In this document: piece by piece, positions 17,497 through 25,976 of the stretch
Layout of the letters: each line of letters starts with the position of its first letter
Position numbering within the stretch: position 1 is the first letter of the stretch
Assembly (NCBI RefSeq): GCF_009739465.1
Contig: NZ_WHOM01000035.1
Coordinates: 24,128 to 88,127 of the forward strand
DNA from: Streptomyces apocyni
GTDB lineage: Bacteria > Actinomycetota > Actinomycetes > Streptomycetales > Streptomycetaceae
DNA: 64,000 nucleotides
Direction: 5' to 3'
Program-made: the position numbers and the translations under genes
Notes under the pieces: generated by a model
What the model saw: only the letters and a program-made list of their open reading frames with translations
The model's database searches: none
Told to the model about the DNA's origin: nothing

Positions 17497-18648
17497 TCAG
17501 AGCAGCTCCTTCAGCCGCTCCGCCAGCAGGTCCCAGCGCCACTTCTCCTCGACCCAGTCCCGGCCCCGCTCCCCCATCCGCTGCCGCAGCTGAGGGTCCC
17601 GTAGCAGCGTCACGATCCGTTCCGCCGCGTCCATGGGGCTGTCGCCGCGCGCCACCCACCCCGTCTCGCCGTCCAGCACCGCGTCCGGGGCGCCGCCCGA
17701 GTCGCCCGCGACCACGGGCAGCCCGGTGGCGGAGGCCTCCAGGTAGACGATGCCGAGGCCCTCGACGTCGAGCCCGCCCCGGCGCGTACGGCACGGCATC
17801 GCGAAGACATCCCCCGCGCCGTAGTGCGCGGGCAGCTCCTCCCAGGGCACCGCCCCGGTGAAGCGCACGGAGTCGGCGGCCCGGTGGGTCAGGGTCTCGG
17901 CGGCCAGTCGGCGCAGGTCCTTCTCGTACGGTCCGCCGCCGACGATCAGCAAGACCGCGTCCGGCACCTGCGCGAGGATCCGCGGCATCGCCTGGATCAG
18001 CGTGTCCTGGCCCTTACGCGGCACCAGCCGTGACACACAGACGACGACGGGCCGGTCGCGCAGCCCGAGCCTGGCCCTGATCGCGTCACCGCCAGAGCCC
18101 GGGTGGAAGGTCTTCTCATCCACTCCCGGAGGGAGTTGGACCATGCGCGCGGCGGCCTCGGGGGTCAGCGCGGCGGCGATCCGCGAGCGCGTGTACTCGC
18201 CGAGGTAGGTGAGCGTGTCCGTCGACTCGCCGATCCGGCGGAGCAGTTGCCGGGACGCGGGCAGCTGGGCCCAGCCCGCCTCGTGCCCGTGGGTCGTGGC
18301 GACCAGCCGCTGGGCGCCTGCCTGCCGCAGCGCGGGCGCCATCAGCCCGAGCGGAGCCGCGGCGCCGAACCACACGGACCGGCAGCCGTGTTCGCGCAGC
18401 AGCCGGGTCGCGGTGCGGGTGACCCGCGGCGTCGGCAGCAGCATCGTCGTACGGTCACGGACGACCGTGAAGGGCTGCTCGGCGTCGAAGGCTGCGGTGG
18501 CCTCGGCGCCCTCGCGGCCACGCTTCCAGGTGGAGGCGTAGACGACGAGCTGCTCGGGGTCCAGGCGCAGCGCCATGTTGTGCAGAAAGGCCTGGATGCC
18601 ACCGGGGCGGGGCGGGAAGTCGTTGGTCACGATCAGGGTCTTGTCCAT
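17497..18648 (-). CDS. pimB: GDP-mannose-dependent phosphatidylinositol mannosyltransferase (PimB-like)
   Basis: 383 aa GT4-family (GT-B fold) glycosyltransferase. Long matches to mycobacterial PimB' (Rv2188c) are evident: TNDFPPRPGGIQ, VWFGAAAPLGLMAP, ATTHGHE, CVSRLVPRKGQDTL, VFAMPCRTR and the donor-binding EGLGIVYLEAS (E-x7-E). PimB' adds the second mannose to phosphatidyl-myo-inositol monomannoside on the cytoplasmic face. The mycobacterial length is 385 aa. Start ATG at 18648. A polytopic glycosyltransferase gene diverges from it, consistent with envelope glycolipid synthesis. Confidence 0.88.
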   Translation of the reverse strand: MDKTLIVTNDFPPRPGGIQAFLHNMALRLDPEQLVVYASTWKRGREGAEATAAFDAEQPFTVVRDRTTMLLPTPRVTRTATRLLREHGCRSVWFGAAAPLGLMAPALRQAGAQRLVATTHGHEAGWAQLPASRQLLRRIGESTDTLTYLGEYTRSRIAAALTPEAAARMVQLPPGVDEKTFHPGSGGDAIRARLGLRDRPVVVCVSRLVPRKGQDTLIQAMPRILAQVPDAVLLIVGGGPYEKDLRRLAAETLTHRAADSVRFTGAVPWEELPAHYGAGDVFAMPCRTRRGGLDVEGLGIVYLEASATGLPVVAGDSGGAPDAVLDGETGWVARGDSPMDAAERIVTLLRDPQLRQRMGERGRDWVEEKWRWDLLAERLKELL

Positions 18649-18783
18649 CGCCGCCGACAGTACCGAACGCCCGCGCCCTACGCTCTGGTCGAGAGCCTGG
18701 CCGGGCATGATGGTCCCTGGCGACGCGGATGAAGCGGACGAACAACATGAACCACATGACCACATGAACCAGGCGAGGTGCGC

Positions 18784-20121
18784 ATGACGGGCGTACGGGA
18801 CACGAGGGCCCCTGAGACCGTACGGCCCGGCCGGATCCCGGGCCCGGTCTGGCTCGTGGCGGCGGCCTGGGCGGCGACCAGGGCGCTGCTGATGCTGTGG
18901 GTCCTGAAGGTGTTCACGGTGCCGGGCCCGGACGTGACCAGCGACGTTTCGGTGATCTACCACAACTGGTTCGAGATCCTGCGTACCGGCACCTTCCCGC
19001 TGGACGACGTCACCTGGCAGTACCCTCCGGCCGCCGCGCTCGCCATCCTCTCCCCCACGGCCCTGTCCTTCCTCGACTACCCCACCGCCTTCTTCGTCCT
19101 GGTGTGCCTGTGCGACGCCCTGGTGCTCGGCCTGCTGCTGTACGCGGGCGGGCGGCCGGGCAAGCGGCGGGCGGGGGCCTGGGTCTGGGTGGCGGGGGTG
19201 CCGCTCCTGGGGCCCACCGCCTACGCCCGGTACGACCTGATGGTGACGGCCGTGGCGGTCATGGCGCTCCTCGCGGGCGCCCGCCATCCCCGCGTGCTCG
19301 GCGCGCTGGCGGGGTTCGGGGCGCTGCTGAAGGTGTGGCCGGTGCTGTTGCTGATCGGCACCGCGCGCGGGCGCGACACCCGGCGGGCGTGGGCCACGGC
19401 GGCCGGTACGGCGGGCGCGGTGACCCTGGTGTTCGTGGTGGCGATGCCGGGGGCGCTGGCGTTCCTGGGTTTCCAGCGCGACCGTGGTACCGAGGTGGAG
19501 TCGCTGGGCTCGCTGGTCTTCCATGTCGCCCGGCACTTCGGCTGGCAGGGGGAGGTACGGCTCAACTACGGCTCCGTGGAGTTCCTCGGCCCGTACGTCC
19601 CGCTGGTCAGCGCCGTCGCCCAGAGCCTGTCCGTCCTGGCGTTCGGCTGGCTGGTGTGGTGGCGCGTGCGCGCCCGCGCCTGGTCTCCGAGCACCGTCAG
19701 CGACGCGGCGTTCGCGGCGGTGCTCCTGTTCACCGTGACCAGCCGCGTGCTCAGCCCGCAGTACCTCCTGTGGCTGGTCGGGCTCGCGGCGGTGTGCCTG
19801 ACGTTCCGCTCCAGCCGGATGGCGCTGCCCGCGTTCCTGACGCTGGCCGCGACCGCGCTCACCTTCTGGGAGTTCCCGGTCTGGTTCGCCCATGTGGTGA
19901 CCAGCGACTGGCGCGGCGTGCTCCTGCTGGCCGTACGCAACGGCCTGCTGGTCGCCGCGACGCTGGTGGCGTGCCGTCGCCTGTGGGTGTGGACCGTGCT
20001 ACCTACCCCGCCACACTCCGAAGACGCCGGGCACGCACCCGACGACACGGCCCGGCCCGCGCGAGCGCCAGCGGCGGTAGCAGGCCGCGGGCCGGGTCAG
20101 CCCAGCTGGTCGCGGAGGTAG
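18784..20121 (+). CDS. Polytopic glycosyltransferase (GT87/DUF2029-like)
   Basis: 445 aa membrane protein with about 10-12 hydrophobic helices. An early loop TWQYPPAAALAIL is typical of polyprenol-phosphate-mannose-dependent mannosyltransferases (GT87, PimE/MptB-like). Its divergence from pimB suggests a later, extracytoplasmic mannosylation step, but the acceptor is inferred only. I chose ATG at 18784 with GAGG upstream over GTG at 18778. The gene overlaps the convergent lipoprotein gene by 25 bp. Confidence 0.82.
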   Translation: MTGVRDTRAPETVRPGRIPGPVWLVAAAWAATRALLMLWVLKVFTVPGPDVTSDVSVIYHNWFEILRTGTFPLDDVTWQYPPAAALAILSPTALSFLDYPTAFFVLVCLCDALVLGLLLYAGGRPGKRRAGAWVWVAGVPLLGPTAYARYDLMVTAVAVMALLAGARHPRVLGALAGFGALLKVWPVLLLIGTARGRDTRRAWATAAGTAGAVTLVFVVAMPGALAFLGFQRDRGTEVESLGSLVFHVARHFGWQGEVRLNYGSVEFLGPYVPLVSAVAQSLSVLAFGWLVWWRVRARAWSPSTVSDAAFAAVLLFTVTSRVLSPQYLLWLVGLAAVCLTFRSSRMALPAFLTLAATALTFWEFPVWFAHVVTSDWRGVLLLAVRNGLLVAATLVACRRLWVWTVLPTPPHSEDAGHAPDDTARPARAPAAVAGRGPGQPSWSRR

Positions 20122-21305
20122 GCGCGCCAGTCCGCCGTGAACTCCCCCGGTGTCGTGTCGAGTACGTCGCGCAGCGCCGCCTCGACCGCCCCGGCCCGTC
20201 TCTTGTGCTCGCCGACCGCCTGGTAGAAGGCCAGCAGCTTCTCCTCGCCCCAGCGCCCGGCGATCATCCGGGAGGCCAGCCAGCCGCCCTCGTACGCCTG
20301 GGCCAGCCGCCCGGCGTCCCCGGTGAAGGCGAAGTCCTCGTCGGTCGGCAGCGCGGCCGGGAGGTCGCCGCGCTGGACCGCGCGCGTCAGCTCGGGGGCG
20401 ATCCGCTGCGGGCCGCGCCCCGAGCCGCGGTACGCGACCCAGTCGGCGAAGCCCTCCGACAGCCACAGCGGGGTCGCCGCCGAGGTGTGGGCGCGGGTCG
20501 CGACATGGGTCGTCTCGTGCGTGAGGACGAGCTGTTGGCCCAGGTCACCCAGGACGTCGTACGCCTCGGGGTTGATGATGACCCGGTCGGCTGGCGCCTT
20601 CTTGGAGCCGTCGACGTCGCCTGTGGTGACCGCCGCGATCCCCCGGTATCCGGCGGCGTCCGCCCCGAGCAGCCCCGCCATCGCGTCCAGGGACCCGGGC
20701 ACCAGCACCACCACCCGGCCCGGCCAGTCGCGCCCCCAGGCGTCGTGCACCTGGGGCACCGCGCGGTCGGCGAGGTCCGCGTAGCCCCGCAGCCGCTCCC
20801 GGGACGGACCGGCGCCGAGTACGAGGCTGCGCTCGCCGTGCACGGCGGTGACGGGGCCCTGCTCCCACAGCTGCTGGGTCGCGCCCCGGTCGGGGCGCTC
20901 CGCGGTCACGTACCACCGGCCGTCGCGCTCGGCGAGGTCGAGGGTGCGGGACGTGACCTGTGGGGCCCGGTCGTGCCCGTCGAGGCGGTAGCGGAGCTGG
21001 ACGGCCGCGGTGGCCGTCGCCCCGGAGCGGTCGAGCCGGTTCAGCCGGTACTCCCAGGAGCCGAGCGGCACCTGCGCGATATTGCGGAACTCGTCATCGC
21101 GCCGCGCGGTGCCGGGCACGCCGGTGGCCAGATAGGCCGCCTCGTCCCGTTCGAGCACCGCCGCCGCGCGCCGGTCAAGCAGCCGCTCGACGGCCTCGGT
21201 CGCGGAGTCCTGCCCGGCGGGGCCGCCGCAGGAGGTGCCGAAGGCGAGGGCCAGCAGGCAGAGCAGCCCCGCCAGCCACGCGCGCGTACGCCTGCTCCCG
21301 GACAT
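20097..21305 (-). CDS. Secreted lipoprotein with gluzincin-type metallopeptidase domain
   Basis: 402 aa. A signal peptide ends in the lipobox FGTSC (Cys at about 27), giving a predicted membrane-anchored extracellular lipoprotein. The N-terminal half resembles an NTF2-like fold. The C-terminal half holds LTHETTHVATR, the HEXXH zinc motif, followed by SEGFADWVAY with the third ligand Glu, a peptidase MA/M1-like arrangement. It probably cleaves peptides outside the membrane; the substrate is unknown. The 3' end overlaps the convergent glycosyltransferase gene. Confidence 0.85.
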   Translation of the reverse strand: MSGSRRTRAWLAGLLCLLALAFGTSCGGPAGQDSATEAVERLLDRRAAAVLERDEAAYLATGVPGTARRDDEFRNIAQVPLGSWEYRLNRLDRSGATATAAVQLRYRLDGHDRAPQVTSRTLDLAERDGRWYVTAERPDRGATQQLWEQGPVTAVHGERSLVLGAGPSRERLRGYADLADRAVPQVHDAWGRDWPGRVVVLVPGSLDAMAGLLGADAAGYRGIAAVTTGDVDGSKKAPADRVIINPEAYDVLGDLGQQLVLTHETTHVATRAHTSAATPLWLSEGFADWVAYRGSGRGPQRIAPELTRAVQRGDLPAALPTDEDFAFTGDAGRLAQAYEGGWLASRMIAGRWGEEKLLAFYQAVGEHKRRAGAVEAALRDVLDTTPGEFTADWRAYLRDQLG

Positions 21306-21362
21306 CCACCGATCGTACGAGCTACGCGCGGGAAGCGGACCGCCCCGGCGGGCCGGACGTAG

Positions 21363-22412
21363 TCAGACCCGCGTCACGGAGTTGATCGGCATCATGCCCA
21401 CCGGGTCGTAGCGGACCGGGGCGCCGGGGTACGGCGCGTGGACGACCTGGCCGTTGCCCACGTACATCCCGATGTGGCTGGCGTCGCCCCGGTAGGTGAC
21501 GAGGTCGCCGGGCTGTGCCTGGTCCAGCGGTACCTGCCGCCCGGCGACGCGCTGCGCCTGCGAGGTGCGCGGCAGGCCGACCCCCGCCTGCCCGTACGCC
21601 CACTGCGTGAGCCCCGAGCAGTCGAAGCCGTGCGGTCCGTTGGCGCCCCACACATAGGGCCGCCCGACGGCCTGGCGGGCGGCCGAGACCGCGCTCGCGG
21701 AGCGACCCGACGCGGGCGCCACGGGGGGCGCGTCCGGGCGGGCCTCGGAGCGTGAGGCCCGGTCGCTCTCGGCCCGCTCGGCACGCTCCCGCGCGGTCAG
21801 CGAGTTCAGCAGCCGCTGGGCCTTGGCCAGCTTGCCCTCGACGGTGCGCTTGTGACGGGTCACGGCGGCGCGTGACTTCTCCAGTTCGGCCAGCTTGCGG
21901 GTGGCCTCGGCGCGCTGCTGCGCGAGCTGGCGCTGGGCTTCCTGGAGTTCGGCGAGCTCACTCACCTGCCGGGAGCTGATGCGGTCGAGGGTGCTGGCCT
22001 TGTCGAGATAGCTGTCCGGGTCCTCGGAGAGGACCAGGGACAGGGTGGGGTCGATGCCCCCGGAGCGGTACTGGGCTCCGGCGAGCGAGCCCAGCGCGCC
22101 GCGCATGGTGTTGATGCGCTCCTGCCCACGGGCGACGCTGTCCCTGATCCGGGTGACCTCGCGGCGCAGGGTGCCCGCGCGCTCGTCGGCCTTGTTGTAC
22201 GCCTCCGTCGCCCGCTCGGCATCCGCGTACAGCCGGTCCACCTCGGCCCGGGTGTCGCGCGGGGTGTCCTGGGGCTCCGCGCTGGCCGGTGTCGCGGCGA
22301 GGGCCGCCGCGGTCGCCGCCGCGGCGGCTGACAGGGCGGTGACACGGGCACCGCGGTCAAATCCGGCGACACCGGTAAGACCGAACTGCGAGGGACGGCG
22401 ATGAGACGCCAC
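21363..22412 (-). CDS. Secreted NlpC/P60 peptidoglycan hydrolase (paralogue 1)
   Basis: 349 aa. A signal peptide (ends near TPASAEP) is followed by a long coiled-coil domain (about 45-230) and a C-terminal NlpC/P60 endopeptidase. Catalytic Cys is in GFDCSGLTQW, with His in DASHIGMYVG. It likely cleaves the D-Glu/meso-DAP-type stem bond; RipA-like proteins have this layout. I chose GTG at 22412 (product starts MASHRRPSQF) because the neighbouring paralogue begins MATHRRPKQP and AAGGAG lies upstream. A strongly structured RNA precedes it. The paralogue directly upstream indicates a tandem duplication. Confidence 0.9.
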   Translation of the reverse strand: MASHRRPSQFGLTGVAGFDRGARVTALSAAAAATAAALAATPASAEPQDTPRDTRAEVDRLYADAERATEAYNKADERAGTLRREVTRIRDSVARGQERINTMRGALGSLAGAQYRSGGIDPTLSLVLSEDPDSYLDKASTLDRISSRQVSELAELQEAQRQLAQQRAEATRKLAELEKSRAAVTRHKRTVEGKLAKAQRLLNSLTARERAERAESDRASRSEARPDAPPVAPASGRSASAVSAARQAVGRPYVWGANGPHGFDCSGLTQWAYGQAGVGLPRTSQAQRVAGRQVPLDQAQPGDLVTYRGDASHIGMYVGNGQVVHAPYPGAPVRYDPVGMMPINSVTRV

Positions 22413-22513
22413 GAGAAACAGCTCTCCTTCCTGGGCCGCTGCCCCCGCCACCCGGGAGGGCGGCGGGGCTGCCGGGAATCAGCGGCAGACATGGACGTCC
22501 TCCTCAGCCCTCG

Positions 22514-22587
22514 GGCCAGGGAACCCGGTCTGCCGCTCCACTTCGCGGAGCGACTCCCGGCGGGTTCCTGCTTCGCAGGCCCTGGCC
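22514..22587 (-). promoter_or_regulatory. Structured 5' leader RNA (three-way junction), unassigned
   Basis: On the minus strand P1 GGCCAGGG pairs with CCCTGGCC (plus 22580-22587 / 22514-22521). Inside are hairpin CCTGC-GAA-GCAGG (22567-22579), P2 AACCCG/CGGGTT (22561-22566 / 22522-22527) and hairpin CGCTCC/GGAGCG (22547-22552 / 22534-22539). P1 and P2 are contiguous on the 3' side, which favours coaxial stacking. It ends about 100 nt before the NlpC/P60 GTG. It lacks the conserved blocks I know for the ydaO/c-di-AMP riboswitch that controls other Streptomyces wall hydrolases, so I leave it unnamed. Confidence 0.5.
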
Positions 22588-22727
22588 GGAAATCAGGACT
22601 CCGGTCTGACGCGGGCCTCCACAGGCGTCACTTCCCGCCCGTCCGGCGGTAGGCCCGACAGCTGTCACCGACGAACAGCGCGGAAGCTATCACGCGGCCA
22701 AGCGGCCCGCAGGGCACGTACAACACG

Positions 22728-22763
22728 ACGCCCCGCCGTCGACGCAGGTCGGCGGCGGGGCGT
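22728..22763 (-). terminator. Terminator downstream of NlpC/P60 paralogue 2
   Basis: An 11-bp perfect stem ACGCCCCGCCG/CGGCGGGGCGT with a 14-nt loop, located after the stop at 22850. Confidence 0.65.
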
Positions 22764-22849
22764 GGGGTCAGCACACGATCAGGGAATTCGCCCGTTCGGA
22801 GGGCGCGTCAAGCGCTTGCTGAGCGGCCCGGAGGGTCAGAGACGGGCCC

Positions 22850-23944
22850 TCAGACGCGTACGCCGAACATGTACGGCATGTTGTTGATCGACTCGTAGCG
22901 CACCACGGTGCCCGGCTTGGGCGCGTGCAGGATCTGGCCGTTGCCCGCGTAGAAGCCGACGTGGTGCAGGTCGTTGTAGAAGAACACCAGGTCGCCGACC
23001 TTGAGGTCGCTCTGCGAGCTGATCCGGGTGCCGATGTTCGCCTGGTCCTGCGAGATCCGGGGTATCTGCACCCCGGCCTGCGCGAACGCCCACGAGGTGA
23101 GCCCGGAGCAGTCGAAGGAGCTGGGGCCGTTGGCGCCGTAGATGTACGGCGAGCCCAGCTTGCTCTGGGCCGCGGAGTACGCGGAGGAGGCGCGGCCGCT
23201 GCCGGGAGCCGCGCTCCCGGAGCCGTTGCCCGCGCTGGCCGAGCCGCCAGTGTCGGAACTGCCCGACTTGGTCTCGGGCGCGCTTTGGGCCGCCCGCTCC
23301 GCGGCGGCGCGACTGGCCCGCTGCTCCTCTTCCTTGAGCTTCTGACGCTCTTCGGCGGTCAGGGTGTTCAGCAGCCGCTGCGCCTCGGCCAGCTTGCCCT
23401 GGACTTCCTTCTTCTTCTCGCCGAGCAGCTTGCGGGTCTCCCCGAGGTCCTCCAGCTTGCCGGTGGCCTCCGAGCGCTGCTGCGCGAGGGTGCGCTGCTT
23501 CGACTGGATCTTCTTCAGGGCGTCGGCCTGCTTGCCGCTCAACTGGTCGAGCGCGGAGGCCTCGTCAAGATAGGTGTCCGGGTCGGACGAGAGGAAGAGC
23601 TGCACGGAGGGGTCGATGCCGCCCGAGCGGTACTGGGCCGTGGCCAGCGAACCGAGGCCGTGGCGCAGGTCGTTGAGCTCGCCCTGACCGCGGGCGACCT
23701 TGTCCTGTACGCGCTCGATCTGCTTTTCGAGCTTGCCCTGCTTGTCCTTGGCGCCGTTGTACTTCTCGGTGGCGCGCTCGGCCTCCTGATAGAGCTTGTC
23801 GACCTTCGCCTTGACGTCCTTCTTGGACGGCTTCGGGTCCGCCTGCGCGGCCTGCGAGGTGAGAGCGACGGCAGCGGCGGCGGTCGCGGTCAGCACGGTG
23901 ACGCGGGTACGGCTCGGCTGCTTGGGTCGACGGTGGGTCGCCAC
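22850..23944 (-). CDS. Secreted NlpC/P60 peptidoglycan hydrolase (paralogue 2)
   Basis: 364 aa. It has a signal peptide ending near SQAAQADP, a Lys/Glu-rich coiled coil (about 40-215) including ITRK-poor heptads such as KKDVKAKVDKLYQEAERA, a Ser/Gly linker (SGSSDTGGSASAGNGSG) and an NlpC/P60 domain. Catalytic Cys is in SFDCSGLTSW and His in LHHVGFYAGN. The architecture matches RipA/SwlB-type wall hydrolases used in growth and sporulation. Start GTG at 23944 with AAGGAG 10-11 nt upstream. The Lys-rich coiled coil separates it from paralogue 1, whose coil is Arg-rich. Confidence 0.92.
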   Translation of the reverse strand: MATHRRPKQPSRTRVTVLTATAAAAVALTSQAAQADPKPSKKDVKAKVDKLYQEAERATEKYNGAKDKQGKLEKQIERVQDKVARGQGELNDLRHGLGSLATAQYRSGGIDPSVQLFLSSDPDTYLDEASALDQLSGKQADALKKIQSKQRTLAQQRSEATGKLEDLGETRKLLGEKKKEVQGKLAEAQRLLNTLTAEERQKLKEEEQRASRAAAERAAQSAPETKSGSSDTGGSASAGNGSGSAAPGSGRASSAYSAAQSKLGSPYIYGANGPSSFDCSGLTSWAFAQAGVQIPRISQDQANIGTRISSQSDLKVGDLVFFYNDLHHVGFYAGNGQILHAPKPGTVVRYESINNMPYMFGVRV

Positions 23945-24047
23945 GAAGGCGGCTCCTTCTTCCTCCAGCCGCCTACCGCTACCCGGCGGGCGGGACCCTC
24001 ACCGTCACCCCGTATGAGTGATCAACCGTGCGAAGGTTCGAGCCCAG

Positions 24048-24077
24048 ACCCTAATGACCCCGATGCGATCAGTTCAA
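24048..24077 (-). promoter_or_regulatory. Probable vegetative promoter of the NlpC/P60 gene
   Basis: Minus-strand TTGAAC (plus 24072-24077), an 18-bp spacer and TAGGGT (plus 24048-24053) resemble an HrdB-type promoter. The surrounding 23945-24202 segment is unusually AT-rich for this chromosome and has no supportable gene. Confidence 0.5.
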
Positions 24078-24202
24078 ATCCTGAAGAGGAAAAAGTCGGT
24101 CGCCGAATGCAATCTTTACCTACAACGCACATGCGGTAATGACAGGTTGACGCTAGGTCGCGCGATCAACCGCCGAATTCGGGCATTAGCCCCAGGAGTT
24201 GA

Positions 24203-25564
24203 CTAGCTCCTCGAAAGCCGCTTGAGGAGCACCGCGGACGCGACCGGGCGCGCCCCGGCCCTGGCGACACCGTCGGCCACCTCACGGTCGGTCGAGACCA
24301 CCGTCACCGGTCGCCCCGGCGGTTCGGCGCGCACCAGCTGACGGATCAGCTCGTCCGCCGTCACACCCGGCTTGGAGAACAGCACCCGCACACCGCGCGG
24401 CGGTGCGAGCAGCACCGGGGCGGCCAGCTCCGCGCCGTCGAAGACGCAGGTCACCTCGGCCCCAGTCTGGGCCGCGAGCGCGGAGAGACTGCCGAGCAGC
24501 CGTAGCCGCTGCTTCTCCAGCGGCATCGTGGGGTAGCCGGTCTTGGTGACGTTGTAGCCGTCCACCACCAGATGGGCCTGGGGCAGCGTGAGCAGCTGGT
24601 CCAGGATGGCCGGATCGCTCTCGGAGAGGGCGCGGGCGGCGATGTCCTTGGGCGTCATCCGGCCCGGCTCGACGGCGTCCACGGTCTCCGCGGGATGCAG
24701 CGACACCGGGGGCAGCGCCAGCTCACGGCGCAGGCCCTGGGCCGACTCCAGCAGGGTGTCCAGCAGCAGCCGCACCCGCATGTCCTCGATGGAGCGGCCC
24801 TCGCGCACCGCCCTGCGGCTGGCCTCCAGCGCCGCCTCGGCCTCACCGAGCCGCGCCTTGAGCCGACGCGCCTCGCTGTCAGCCGCCGACAGCTGGGTCT
24901 GGTTCTCGGCCCGTACGGACTCGGTCTCGGCGGCGGCCTTGCGCAGCGCGGCCTCGCCCCGCTTGACGTCACTGAGGGCGCTGCGCAGCTTGCGATGAAG
25001 CGATTCCGCTTCCTTCCTCGCGGCTTCCAGATCGGCGCGCAGCCGTTCGGTCTCGGCCCGGGAGCGCTCGCGCAGCTCGGTGACCTCGTGCCGCAGCCGC
25101 TCCAGCTCCGCCCTGGTCTCCTCGTCGACGCGCTCCGCGTCAGCGCGCTGGGCCTCCTCGCCCGCCGCGGTCACGAGCTTCACCCAGCCCGTGAGGCGCA
25201 GCACATAGGCCGCCGCCGCCACGTCGAGGGGGTCGGCGGCCGGGGGCGGCGATCCTGCCTCCAGGGCGCGGACCAGCTCGGGCTGGGCCTCTCTGAGACG
25301 CTCGGCGATCCGCTGCCGGAAGAGGGGTTCGGTCTCCACGGCCGCGGCCATCGCGTTACCCGCGAACTTCAGCCGCCTGGACGGCGTGAACCGGGCGTAC
25401 TGGCGGAGCTGGGCGGGGAGTTCGGAGACGGTCAGCCCGCCGAAGCCGTCCGAGACGATCGCGACGACCCGGCGGCGTACGCCTTCGGGCAGCGGGCGGT
25501 CGAGCACCTCGGCGGAGCCGTCGGCAGGGCCGGCCGGCTCAGCACCGCTTGCCGCCTCCACCAT
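24203..25564 (-). CDS. NYN-domain (YacP/Rae1-like) RNA-binding or ribonuclease protein
   Basis: 453 aa. The N-terminal globular region (about 25-130) leads into a long Glu/Arg/Ala-rich coiled coil (about 140-255). The C-terminus is a PIN-like NYN domain with VVDGYNVTK, VTCVFDGAE and VVSTDREVADG carrying the acidic catalytic residues. Related YacP/Rae1 proteins cleave mRNA on the ribosome, so an RNA-processing role is plausible; the coiled-coil extension is actinobacterial. Start ATG at 25564. The stop lies 258 bp from the NlpC/P60 start. Confidence 0.87.
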   Translation of the reverse strand: MVEAASGAEPAGPADGSAEVLDRPLPEGVRRRVVAIVSDGFGGLTVSELPAQLRQYARFTPSRRLKFAGNAMAAAVETEPLFRQRIAERLREAQPELVRALEAGSPPPAADPLDVAAAAYVLRLTGWVKLVTAAGEEAQRADAERVDEETRAELERLRHEVTELRERSRAETERLRADLEAARKEAESLHRKLRSALSDVKRGEAALRKAAAETESVRAENQTQLSAADSEARRLKARLGEAEAALEASRRAVREGRSIEDMRVRLLLDTLLESAQGLRRELALPPVSLHPAETVDAVEPGRMTPKDIAARALSESDPAILDQLLTLPQAHLVVDGYNVTKTGYPTMPLEKQRLRLLGSLSALAAQTGAEVTCVFDGAELAAPVLLAPPRGVRVLFSKPGVTADELIRQLVRAEPPGRPVTVVSTDREVADGVARAGARPVASAVLLKRLSRS

Positions 25565-25599
25565 CCGTCACACCCCACTACCCGTGCGGGGCGGCTCCC

Positions 25600-25839
25600 T
25601 CAGGAGTCCGCGCCCGGCCTGTCCACCAGTTCCACCTGATCCACCGCGTTACACCAGCGGCAGCGCACTGACTCGATGGTCTCACTGACCACCTCGCGCT
25701 CCTCCACCTTGGGCTCACCCGCCATGTCGAGGTGTACGTACTCCACGACCTTCGACGAGCGGGTCACGTCGAAACGCGTGAGGTTGCCGCACAGCGTGCA
25801 GCGCCATCGCGTCTCGGCGGTCGGCAGGGGAACCGTCAT
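25600..25839 (-). CDS. Small zinc-ribbon-like protein
   Basis: 79 aa with two CxxC knuckles, CTLC near residue 14 and CRWC near residue 60, expected to bind one zinc. Between them is a charged beta-rich stretch (VVEYVHLDMAGEPKVEE). It is short, Trp/Cys-rich and conserved-looking with high GC3, so I treat it as real. It lies just upstream of the NYN-domain gene on the same strand (35 bp gap), suggesting an operon. Function unknown. Confidence 0.78.
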   Translation of the reverse strand: MTVPLPTAETRWRCTLCGNLTRFDVTRSSKVVEYVHLDMAGEPKVEEREVVSETIESVRCRWCNAVDQVELVDRPGADS

Positions 25840-25976
25840 GGTGGCTGGAGGCCTTCCGTCAGATGTCGGTCGCTGGTCCTGCGGGTAACCCTACGGCCTG
25901 ACGGAGGGCCGCGCGGACGGCATCGGTACGGCGAGGCGGTCTATGCGGTTCGGTCCGGTTACGTCAGGATCTGTCC

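Larger units (their letters stand above)
22413..22849 (-). other. 437-bp gene-free region between the two NlpC/P60 genes
   Basis: Contains, in the minus direction, the terminator of the upstream NlpC/P60 gene (22728-22763), a probable promoter zone, the structured leader at 22514-22587 and the ribosome site of the downstream gene. I find no supportable ORF. Confidence 0.7.

Noticed and set aside
22490..22700. ydaO/c-di-AMP riboswitch upstream of the NlpC/P60 gene
   Set aside because: The conserved blocks expected for RF00379 (GGGGAACC, GGGGTGAA, CCCGACAGCTAACC) are not found in order on the correct strand. CCCGACAGCT occurs only on the opposite strand.
24036..24090. GGTTCGAGCCC and GTTCAAATCC strings resembling tRNA T-loops
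   Set aside because: No acceptor, D or anticodon stems fit around them; they lie in an AT-rich promoter region.
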